Assembly (NCBI GenBank): GCA_021784265.1
Contig: JAJXTA010000203.1
Location: forward strand, 1-6,033
DNA: 6,033 nt
DNA from: a bacterium
GTDB lineage: Bacteria > Verrucomicrobiota > Verrucomicrobiia > Limisphaerales > J093
Direction of reading: 5' to 3'
Position numbers and translations under genes: made by a program. Below are positions 1 to 5,008 of the stretch, in pieces (the first letter of the stretch is position 1; each line of letters begins with the position of its first letter). Under the pieces are notes generated by a model that was not told where the DNA came from, searched no databases, and saw nothing but the letters and a program-made list of their open reading frames with translations.

Positions 1-1359
1 AATGACGCCCTTGATCGGGAAGGGGAGCAGGGGCGCGATCATGCCGTTGTAGAGGACGGTGACGACGTTCGGGTTGTTATTCACCGGCTGGGGCACCGGC
101 GTCGCCTTGGCCAACACCACGCTGGCCCGATAAACCCACGGACCCGCCAGGGCGACCGCGTGCCCGCCGTCGGTCTGGGTCTCCAGCCGCATCTGGTCGG
201 GCTTGCCGTAAATCCCCCCGTTACCGCCCGTGTCCAGGACGCGCACGGCGATGAGGTTGCGCCCGGGCTTAATCAGCCCGGCCGGGAGCCGGTAGTCGCG
301 GGAGCTGAGCCAGTCGTTGAGGCCGCCCACCCGGACCCCGTTCACCCAGGTGGTGTCCATATCGTCGATCGGACCCAGGTGGAGTACCCAGTCCGCATTC
401 GCCCAAGCGGCGGGGACTTCGACGGCTTGGCGGAACCAGACGACACCGTCGAAATCCGGCAGCCCGGCCTGTTCCCAGTTCTGGGGCAGGTTCATGGTCG
501 GCCAGCCCGTCGTGTCCAGGGCGGGAGCGCTCCAACCGGCCCCGGGCTTGGACCCGGGGTCGTTACGCTCGTACCAGGCGGTCATCAAGCGCTGGAACGC
601 CAGCGCGGGATCGCCCGGATTAGCCGCCATCTGCGCGACTTGCTGGAGGGCCGGCCCGAAGTCGGGCATCGCCGCCAAGGCCTGGGCGCTGGTCCAGGCC
701 TCCGCCACGGTCCCACCCCAGGAGGAGTGAATGAGGCCAATCGGCACGTTGAGCTGCTGCAGCAGGTCACGCCCGAAGAAATAACCCGCCGCGGAAAACC
801 CGCCCCAGCCGCCGCGCGCCACGCTCGCGGAGGTGCAGACATCCCAGCGGGTCGTGGCGACCAACTCGACCGGGGCGGTCGCGATGCGTTTGGCGACGGT
901 AAACAGGCGAAGCTGCGGGTAGTTGGCGTTGGCTATCTCCTCGGCGGCGTGGGCGACGTTGCCGATCCCCATCTCCATGTTGGACTGGCCCGAGCAGAGC
1001 CACACATCCCCGACCAGCACGTTGGTCAGCATCACCGTTTGCGGCCCCACGATCGTCAGCGTGAACGGTCCACCGGCGGTGAACGGCCCCAAGCGCGCCA
1101 TCCATTTGCCGTGGGCGTCGGCGACGGCGGAGGCCGCTTGGCCGTGCATTTGTACCGTAACCTTCTCCCCCGGTTCCGCCCATCCCCAGATGGGGACGGG
1201 TTGGCCCCGCTGCACCACCATGTTATCCGTGAAGAGCGGGTGCAGGAACGGTTTGGCTTCAACCCCTTGGCCCCAGGCCGCGACGGCCTGAGCCGCCATG
1301 AGCCCCGCCACCACCACCCACGCCCGCAACGCGGGCCCGACGCGATACAGTGTGTTCAT
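1..1359 (-). CDS. Sialate O-acetylesterase family protein (3' end outside window)
   Basis: Secreted esterase of the SASA (sialate O-acetylesterase, GDSL/SGNH-like) family, which removes O-acetyl groups from acetylated sugars such as sialic acids or plant polysaccharides. Reading the minus strand from the ATG complementary to 1357-1359 gives 453 codons with no stop to the window edge. Residues 1-32 look like a signal peptide: Arg at 6 and 12, a hydrophobic stretch at 13-28, then a possible Ala-x-Ala-type cleavage region. A beta-sandwich-like N-domain (about 36-115) precedes the catalytic-Ser block GQSNM at 124-128 (Ser126) and the family block HSSWGGT at 211-217. Residues about 275-400 resemble the glycosidase-type jelly-roll insert common in this family (the W-F-R, W-V-N-G-V and R-N-L-I-A-V-R-V blocks). 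The frame ends at K-G-V-I, just before the expected W-Y-Q-G-E block and the catalytic His region, so the full active site cannot be checked. No clear Shine-Dalgarno precedes the ATG. Family confidence is high; the actual substrate is unknown. Confidence 0.93.
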   Translation of the reverse strand, partial: MNTLYRVGPALRAWVVVAGLMAAQAVAAWGQGVEAKPFLHPLFTDNMVVQRGQPVPIWGWAEPGEKVTVQMHGQAASAVADAHGKWMARLGPFTAGGPFTLTIVGPQTVMLTNVLVGDVWLCSGQSNMEMGIGNVAHAAEEIANANYPQLRLFTVAKRIATAPVELVATTRWDVCTSASVARGGWGGFSAAGYFFGRDLLQQLNVPIGLIHSSWGGTVAEAWTSAQALAAMPDFGPALQQVAQMAANPGDPALAFQRLMTAWYERNDPGSKPGAGWSAPALDTTGWPTMNLPQNWEQAGLPDFDGVVWFRQAVEVPAAWANADWVLHLGPIDDMDTTWVNGVRVGGLNDWLSSRDYRLPAGLIKPGRNLIAVRVLDTGGNGGIYGKPDQMRLETQTDGGHAVALAGPWVYRASVVLAKATPVPQPVNNNPNVVTVLYNGMIAPLLPFPIKGVI

Positions 1360-1571
1360 GGCCCGAGCATGAACCAGAAGGGGGCGGCTGTCAGCCTGAG
1401 AACCGCGGCCCCCCCGAAGCTGCCTCCCGCGCGGCAAACCCGCGGCGCGGCGCCGCCCCGGGCAGGCGATTTTCACTGCGGAACGTCGGCGGCGCGCGTA
1501 AGGTAACCGGTGCCCGCTGTCACCGGCGGCGGGGGCAACGCGCTTAACCTTTTGACCGAACGCACCAGCTT
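1360..1571. promoter_or_regulatory. Divergent spacer between esterase and lysS, with inverted repeats
   Basis: These 212 bp separate two divergently transcribed genes, so promoters for both should lie here or close by. I see no convincing paired -35/-10 boxes and no good Shine-Dalgarno for either gene. Visible structure: a C7 run near 1410; a near-palindrome at 1442-1456 (GCGGCGC, G, GCGCCGC); and an inverted repeat CCGGTG-N8-CACCGG at 1507-1526. A TTGAC at 1552-1556 sits too close to the lysS start to act as its -35. The role is inferred from position only. Confidence 0.4.
1507..1526. repeat. CCGGTG-N8-CACCGG inverted repeat upstream of lysS
   Basis: A perfect 6-bp inverted repeat with an 8-nt spacer lies 45 bp before the lysS start. 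It could be an operator half-site pair or a small hairpin in the leader. In DNA this G+C-rich, six-base inverted repeats also arise by chance, so function is not established. Confidence 0.3.
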
Positions 1572-2936
1572 GTGGCAACCAATCCGTTGATTGAAATTCG
1601 GCAGGGCCGGGCCGCGAAGGCCGCCGCCCTCCGTTCCCTGGGCCTGAACCCCTATCCCGCGCGCAGTCGGCGAACCCATTACGCGAGCCCGATTCTGACC
1701 GAGTTCGCCCACCACGAAGGCCAAACCGTTACCGTGGCCGGGCGCTTGATGTCCTGGCGCAAGCAGGGGGCGCTGGCCTTCGCCCATATCCAGGATCAGA
1801 CCGCCAAAGTGCAGTTGTTTCTCCGTCGCAACCTGGTGCAGCCCACCGACCCGCAGACCAACCGCCTCGGCTACAGCGAAACCCACCTGCTGGACCTCGG
1901 GGACCTTGTCGAAGCCACCGGCAAGGTGGTGAAGACCGAGCGGGGCGAGATTTCCGTGCTGGTCGAAGAGTTCCGGCTGCTGGCCAAGTCCCTGCGGCCC
2001 TTGCCGGACCAATGGTCCGGACTGAAGGACCGGGAGCAGGTCTTGCGCAAGCGTTACCTGGACACCATCCTCGAGCCTGACTCCCGGCAGCGGTTCGCCG
2101 CCGTGTCCGCCATGGTGGCGGCCATTCGCGGCTTCCTCAACGGGCGCGGCTTCCTCGAGTTCACCACGCCGATCCTCCAGCCGCAATACGGCGGCGGTAC
2201 GGCCAAGCCGTTCAAGACCCACGTCAACGCGCTGGGTTGCGAGATGTACCTGGCCATCTCCCACGAGCTCTACCTCAAACGCCTCATCGTGGCCGGCTAC
2301 GACAAGGTGTACACCATCGGCCGGTATTTCCGCAACGAAGGCATCGACCGGAGCCACCACCCGGAGTTCTCGATGGTCGAAACCATGACCGCCTACGAGA
2401 ACTACGAATACAACATGACCCTGATCGAGGAGCTGTTCCGCCACGTGGCGGTGACCGTCTTCGGCCGGACCACGTTCACCGTCCGCGGGCATGAGCTGGA
2501 TTTCGGCCAGCCCTGGCGGCGGGTCCGCATGGCCGACGCGGTGCGGGCGAAGACCGGCGTGGACTTCACCGCCTGCCAGACCGCCGCCGAGGCGAATGAG
2601 AAGCTGGCCGCCTTGCACCTCAATGAGCCCCAAGCCAGCGTGGGCGAAGCGCTGGCGAAGGCCTTCGAGGCGACCGTCGAAAGCGACCTCATTCAGCCGA
2701 CGCTGGTCTTCGGCCATCCCGTCGAGATTTCGCCCTTGGCCAAACCGATGGCGGAGGACCCGCGGTTCGTCGAACGGTTCGAGATTTTCATCGCCGGCAT
2801 GGAATGCGGCGACAACTGGTCCGAGCAGAACGACCCGGTCCATCTGCTGGAGACCTGGCGCCAGGCCTACCGCGCCGAGGAACGGGATGCGGGCAAGTTC
2901 CACACCTTGGACTTCGATTTCATCGAGGCCCTCTAA
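1572..2936 (+). CDS. lysS: Lysyl-tRNA synthetase, class II, N-terminal 454 residues before an in-frame stop
   Basis: Class II lysine--tRNA ligase, which charges tRNA-Lys with lysine using ATP in the cytoplasm. The chosen start is GTG 1572: an in-frame TAA at 1545-1547 limits upstream extension, and the protein then opens with a typical LysRS N-terminus. No Shine-Dalgarno is evident. Residues about 50-135 form the anticodon-binding OB fold (V-T-V-A-G-R at 53-58). R-Y-L-D is at 161-164. The motif 1 region ends at the Pro in FLEFTTPILQP (194-204). GGGTAKPF is at 207-214, ELYLKRL at 232-238, motif 2 RYFRNEGIDRSHHPEFS at 251-267, and the lysine/ATP-site block E-I-S-P-L-A-K at 385-391. The frame then hits TAA at 2934-2936 just after I-E-A-L, where homologues continue E-Y-G-M-P-P-T. 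Coding resumes in the same frame and supplies motif 3. Alone this piece lacks motif 3 and should not be active. It may be a pseudogene, a sequencing error, or half of a split enzyme. Confidence 0.93.
   Translation: MATNPLIEIRQGRAAKAAALRSLGLNPYPARSRRTHYASPILTEFAHHEGQTVTVAGRLMSWRKQGALAFAHIQDQTAKVQLFLRRNLVQPTDPQTNRLGYSETHLLDLGDLVEATGKVVKTERGEISVLVEEFRLLAKSLRPLPDQWSGLKDREQVLRKRYLDTILEPDSRQRFAAVSAMVAAIRGFLNGRGFLEFTTPILQPQYGGGTAKPFKTHVNALGCEMYLAISHELYLKRLIVAGYDKVYTIGRYFRNEGIDRSHHPEFSMVETMTAYENYEYNMTLIEELFRHVAVTVFGRTTFTVRGHELDFGQPWRRVRMADAVRAKTGVDFTACQTAAEANEKLAALHLNEPQASVGEALAKAFEATVESDLIQPTLVFGHPVEISPLAKPMAEDPRFVERFEIFIAGMECGDNWSEQNDPVHLLETWRQAYRAEERDAGKFHTLDFDFIEAL
2934..2936 (+). other. In-frame TAA interrupting lysS
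   Basis: The codon order is GAG GCC CTC TAA TAC GGG ATG CCT CCG, read I-E-A-L-stop-Y-G-M-P-P. In bacterial LysRS the stop position is normally Glu (E-A-L-E-Y-G), so a single G-to-T change from GAA explains it. The frame on both sides is intact and conserved, which argues for a very recent or artefactual change. The base after the stop is T, a context usually linked with efficient termination, so programmed readthrough is not favoured. Confidence 0.9.
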
Positions 2937-2942
2937 TACGGG

Positions 2943-3449
2943 ATGCCTCCGACGACCGGCATCGGGCCGGGCCTGGAACGGATGGCGATGATCTTCACCG
3001 GCCAGGAGAACATCGATGACGTTATCTTCTTCCCGATGATGCGCCCGACCGTGTCGCCGTTGAACGCCGCCCTCTACGGCGTGCCGGAGACCACGGTCGC
3101 CCCCGTCGAAGACCTCGCCCTGACCGCGGCGGAATTTGAAACGCTCTGTGTCCAAGGGGCGATCAAACCCCACGCGCGCAACCTCCTGATCAAACCCCAC
3201 CTCCGGGTGTGGCCCGCCGGGGCCGCGGAGCCGCGGGCGTCCGCCCATGTCGAACTCGAGGGCTTCTTTGCCAACAGCGTGCTGCGCCTGGCCGGTTACA
3301 AGGTCGGCTTGGACACCGGCGTGGCCGAAGATCAAGCCCGCCAGCAGGTCGCGGGCGTCGTCGAGGCGACGCTGGCCACCTTCCTCCGCCAGACCTTTCC
3401 CGCGTGTCAGGTGACGGTTTCGCCGGCGAGCGTGCTGCGGCACGGGTAG
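2943..3449 (+). CDS. lysS: Lysyl-tRNA synthetase C-terminal part (motif 3 plus unusual C-terminal extension)
   Basis: Continuation of lysS in the same frame after the TAA. The first ATG, at 2943, is the conserved Met of Y-G-M-P-P-T, 6 nt past the stop. A GAGG at 2925-2928 is rather far upstream to serve as its ribosome site. If separately translated, the product is 168 residues. It carries motif 3, G-I-G-P-G-L-E-R-M (the ATP-binding Arg is residue 470 of the full frame), followed by [14 protein letters not shown]. Typical bacterial LysRS ends within a few residues of F-P-x-M-R-P, but here about 133 more residues follow (full-frame 493-625). These include a conserved-looking block [14 protein letters not shown] and a predicted helix [14 protein letters not shown] do not recognise this extension as a named domain. 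The frame ends in TAG at 3447-3449. A lone fragment would not be catalytic; its function depends on readthrough, complementation, or the stop not being real. Confidence 0.85.
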   Translation: MPPTTGIGPGLERMAMIFTGQENIDDVIFFPMMRPTVSPLNAALYGVPETTVAPVEDLALTAAEFETLCVQGAIKPHARNLLIKPHLRVWPAGAAEPRASAHVELEGFFANSVLRLAGYKVGLDTGVAEDQARQQVAGVVEATLATFLRQTFPACQVTVSPASVLRHG

Positions 3450-3452
3450 CTC

Positions 3453-3485
3453 AGGCTTGCCGGCGGCCCGGGCGCGGCGTAGCCT
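3453..3485 (+). terminator. Possible hairpin terminator after lysS
   Basis: Just past the lysS TAG, AGGCT (3453-3457) can pair with AGCCT (3481-3485). Inside that, GCCG (3459-3462) pairs with CGGC (3475-3478), around a G+C-rich loop. No T-run follows, so this is at best a hairpin of the kind seen downstream of genes in G+C-rich genomes. Position supports the call; strength is uncertain. Confidence 0.3.
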
Positions 3486-3792
3486 CGGCCTCATGGCGCA
3501 TGACGGCGTTGCGGCTCCCGCCCGAGGGCTGATCGACCCTAGGTCCAACCAGCCCCTGGACCGGCGCGGCACACGGCCTGCCGCCCGCGGCGCGGTGTGT
3601 GTCGCGGAGGCGGGGGCGTGTCCACCCGAGGACTGCGGTGGACTGGAGGGCTATTACGACCAGCCTGAGAGCTTGGCCGACCCCGAACACGCCGACCACC
3701 CAGAGATGAAGGGCCGGGCGGGCGGCCTCATCGATCCTGCGCACTTTGACCTCGCCGCCGTCAATCGGGACCTTAGTCGGTGCCGGGTGTGA
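3457..3792 (+). pseudogene. Remnant of a plasmid pRiA4b ORF-3-like protein (C-terminal part only)
   Basis: An open frame of 111 codons whose last 65 or so residues match the C-terminal signature of the pRiA4b ORF-3-like family, found on plasmids and near mobile elements and of unclear function. The recognisable block starts around 3585: V-C-V-A-E-A-G-A-C-P-P-E-D-C-G-G (family style: C-x-x-G-x-x-A-C-P-P-E-D-C-G-G), then G-Y, L-A-D-P-E-H-A-D-H-P-E-M, and I-D-P-A-H-F-D-L-A-A-V-N-R-D-L, ending at TGA 3790-3792. Full members carry well over 100 residues upstream, including a Y-D-F-G-D-x-W-x-H region. Only about 135 bp separate lysS from the homologous part and I find no such motif there, so the 5' part is gone. 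Several usually conserved positions are also changed (L-E-G-Y where P/V-W-G-Y is expected). Residues before about 3585 look non-homologous. It is probably a decaying fragment, not an expressed gene; the nominal start at 3457 is not meaningful. Confidence 0.72.
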
Positions 3793-3890
3793 CCTCGGGC
3801 ACGCCGCCGCTGCCGCCCACCCGCCGAGGCCTCCCTCTGAACACCCCCTCTCAGGACCTGCCCCACCGCCTCGGGCTCCTCCGCCGCCGG

Positions 3891-4250
3891 ATGCTGCATC
3901 CCACCAGCTACGAGTTGGCGGTGACATATTTCCTGGAGGTGTTCGCCGGCGACACCCAATTCCTGCGCGAGTCCGCCCAGCAGGAGGCGCCCCATCTGCT
4001 GGCCGTCGTGGCCCAAGCTGCGGCCAAGGCCCTCGGCCGGCGCGTCGTGTTTGACGAAGCCAGGGTGTTTCTGCTGACCGAGCATCGGTTCTATCACGGC
4101 ACCGGCGTGGTCGGCGAACAGGTGGTGTTGTTCTTCTACTTCGACGCGGTGGACACCGGCATCGCCGCCCTGATTCCGGGTACGGGCGGGGCGATGGACG
4201 TGTTGCGCTTCCAACTCACCGCCGGCTGGCCCGATCCCGGGCGCAACTAA
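3891..4250 (+). CDS. Conserved-looking hypothetical protein, 119 residues
   Basis: I do not recognise this protein. I chose ATG 3891, which gives 119 residues ending at TAA 4248-4250. A GTG at 3780 would add 37 residues, but these are Pro/Arg-rich and low in complexity and overlap the pRiA4b remnant, so they look non-coding. No Shine-Dalgarno precedes 3891. From that point the composition is that of a folded soluble alpha/beta protein. A helical N-half (about 6-48) includes Y-E-L-A-V-T-Y-F-L-E-V-F and a helix rich in Ala, Gln and Leu. Residues 50-63 look like a strand (R-R-V-V-F-D-E-A-R-V-F-L-L-T). A very hydrophobic beta segment V-V-L-F-F-Y-F-D at 78-85 is followed by D-T-G-I-A-A-L-I-P-G and a final strand L-R-F-Q-L. 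There is no signal peptide, transmembrane helix or obvious catalytic motif. It follows the remnant by 98 bp and precedes a long repeat-rich gap, so it is probably transcribed alone. The coding call rests on codon pattern and protein-like composition. Confidence 0.68.
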   Translation: MLHPTSYELAVTYFLEVFAGDTQFLRESAQQEAPHLLAVVAQAAAKALGRRVVFDEARVFLLTEHRFYHGTGVVGEQVVLFFYFDAVDTGIAALIPGTGGAMDVLRFQLTAGWPDPGRN

Positions 4251-4380
4251 CACCCCCGCCGCTCCGCGCGCTTCGCCGGGACGCGCGTCAGTCAGACACC
4301 CCGGACCGGCCCGTCTCACCAGCGGATTCGTGCCTTCTGGCGATCGGGTAGTGGCATCGACGACGCGCGCCGTTCGGACC

Positions 4381-4415
4381 ACCCGGCGCGCCTCAGGCGA
4401 GGGCCTGGCGCCCCA
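4381..4415 (+). repeat. Imperfect direct repeat, copy A
   Basis: A 35-bp element beginning ACCCGGCGCGCCTCAGG matches 4541-4575 at 31 of 35 positions, counted by hand, with the first 17 bases identical. It contains the palindrome GGCGCGCC. The copies lie 160 bp apart. Likely a dispersed intergenic repeat family; other genomic copies cannot be seen from here. Confidence 0.7.
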
Positions 4416-4416
4416 T

Positions 4417-4428
4417 TCGTGGGACGCC
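4417..4428 (+). repeat. Inverted repeat arm TCGTGGGACGCC (partner 4567-4578)
   Basis: This 12-mer is the exact reverse complement of 4567-4578 (GGCGTCCCACGA), 138 bp away. Its partner overlaps the end of direct-repeat copy B, while this arm begins just after copy A. The two repeat units therefore carry the same core in opposite orientations, which suggests recombination or nested insertion of a repeat family. Confidence 0.6.
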
Positions 4429-4442
4429 ATGGAAGGCGTCCC
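4421..4442. repeat. Palindromic hairpin GGGACGCC-N6-GGCGTCCC
   Basis: A perfect 8-bp stem (4421-4428 with 4435-4442) encloses ATGGAA. It is followed by CCTACC (4441-4446), which can pair with GGTAGG at 4469-4474, so a longer REP-like fold over about 4421-4474 is possible. It looks like part of an interspersed palindromic repeat and not a gene terminator. Confidence 0.55.
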
Positions 4443-4540
4443 TACCGGCGTGGGCGGACCCGAGGCGTGGTAGGGGCGGGTTCCACCCCGTCCCTGGATT
4501 CCCCTTAGGGCATGGCCATACCGGGCGGTTGTGCTGGTGA

Positions 4541-4575
4541 ACCCGGCGCGCCTCAGGTGAGGGGCAGGCGTCCCA
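4541..4575 (+). repeat. Imperfect direct repeat, copy B
   Basis: Second copy of the 35-bp element at 4381-4415, with the first 17 bases identical and four differences after that. The following bases run into GGCGTCCCACGA (4567-4578), the reverse complement of the sequence beside copy A. Confidence 0.7.
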
Positions 4576-4652
4576 CGACTCCTTGGCGCCTCGGGGTTCG
4601 CCCGGCCCATCCCGCCCGCGCGGACCCGCATGCCCCGCGCCCCCACCGCTCT

Positions 4653-4696
4653 CTCACGTTCATGGCTCGGTGGAAGACCACGTGAGGAGGCTCACG
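4653..4696 (+). repeat. Mutually exclusive hairpins (CTCACGT / ACGTGAG / CTCACG)
   Basis: CGTGAG (4681-4686) pairs perfectly with CTCACG (4691-4696) around the tetraloop GAGG. The same segment, as ACGTGAG (4680-4686), can instead pair with CTCACGT (4653-4659) over a 20-nt loop. The two folds exclude each other. This lies over 300 bp before the next start codon, so a regulatory role is speculative. Confidence 0.4.
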
Positions 4697-4793
4697 AATC
4701 TGCCGCCCCGCGCGTGCTCCCACGCCGCACGGACGGGCTGAAGCCCATGCTACCGCCGGCGCAAATCCTCGAATTTGGAAAAGCAGGGGAAAC

Positions 4794-4807
4794 GAACATC
4801 GAACATG
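4794..4807 (+). repeat. Two GAACAT(C/G) heptamers
   Basis: GAACATC (4794-4800) is followed directly by GAACATG (4801-4807) and then AACACGT. This resembles a short, worn heptamer array. Only two clear units are present. Confidence 0.4.
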
Positions 4808-4816
4808 AACACGTCC

Positions 4817-4830
4817 TATAGTTCTTGACA
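4817..4830 (+). promoter_or_regulatory. Weak promoter-like elements upstream of the repeat-protein gene
   Basis: TATAGT at 4817-4822 resembles a sigma-70 -10 box but lacks a matching -35 at 17 bp. TTGACA at 4825-4830 is a perfect -35 box but has no good -10 at 16-18 bp downstream. Both are oriented toward the gene starting at 5009, which would have a leader of roughly 150-190 nt. The elements are real matches; promoter function is a weak guess. Confidence 0.2.
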
Positions 4831-5008
4831 GCAGCGGCTTTGTGTGGCTGCCTTTGGGCAGTTCAATTGAGGTGGCCGCATGAAGGCGTTTGCCGGATGG
4901 GCGGTGGAAGCGAACGGTGGGATCGGGACGGGGGCTTGCGTCCGAGGATGGGCTACGTACAGGAAGTGGCACACGTCGCGCCGGACGCCAGAAGGAAAGT
5001 GAGGTTGC

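Larger units (their letters stand above)
4251..5008. other. Repeat-rich non-coding region
   Basis: These 758 bp contain no frame that looks like a real protein; the open frames here are Arg/Pro/Gly-rich shadows. The region is built from short direct and inverted repeats (listed separately) and resembles REP-like intergenic mosaics of large-genome environmental bacteria. A CGCGCG-N11-CGCGCG inverted repeat (4265-4287) just after the upstream stop could be a weak hairpin terminator, but it has no T-run. The leader of the downstream gene occupies the last part. Confidence 0.6.

Noticed and set aside
160..1506. A 448-codon plus-strand open frame
   Set aside because: It is antisense to the sialate O-acetylesterase, whose signal peptide and GQSNM motif are convincing; the plus-strand product is Pro/Arg/Gly/His-rich with no recognisable domain.
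2934..2936. Recoding of TAA as an amino acid (selenocysteine, pyrrolysine or altered code)
   Set aside because: TAA is not the codon used for selenocysteine (TGA) or pyrrolysine (TAG), another gene in the window ends in TAA, and the expected residue is plain Glu, one base change away.
1473..3572. A 699-codon minus-strand open frame across the whole of lysS
   Set aside because: It lies antisense to clearly conserved LysRS motifs, is low in complexity (rich in Gly, Arg, His, Val, Leu) and matches no family I know. It reflects G+C-rich codon usage on the other strand.
3780..3890. Longer start (GTG 3780) for the 119-residue protein
   Set aside because: The extra 37 residues are Pro/Arg-rich and low in complexity and overlap the upstream remnant; protein-like composition begins at ATG 3891.
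4265..4287. CGCGCG inverted repeat as a firm terminator of the 119-residue gene
   Set aside because: Only 6 bp of alternating CG with an 11-nt loop and no T-run; expected by chance in such sequence.
3654..4646. A 330-codon minus-strand frame
   Set aside because: It spans the pRiA4b remnant, the 119-residue gene and the repeat region in antisense, with Arg/Gly/Ala-rich sequence; a shadow.
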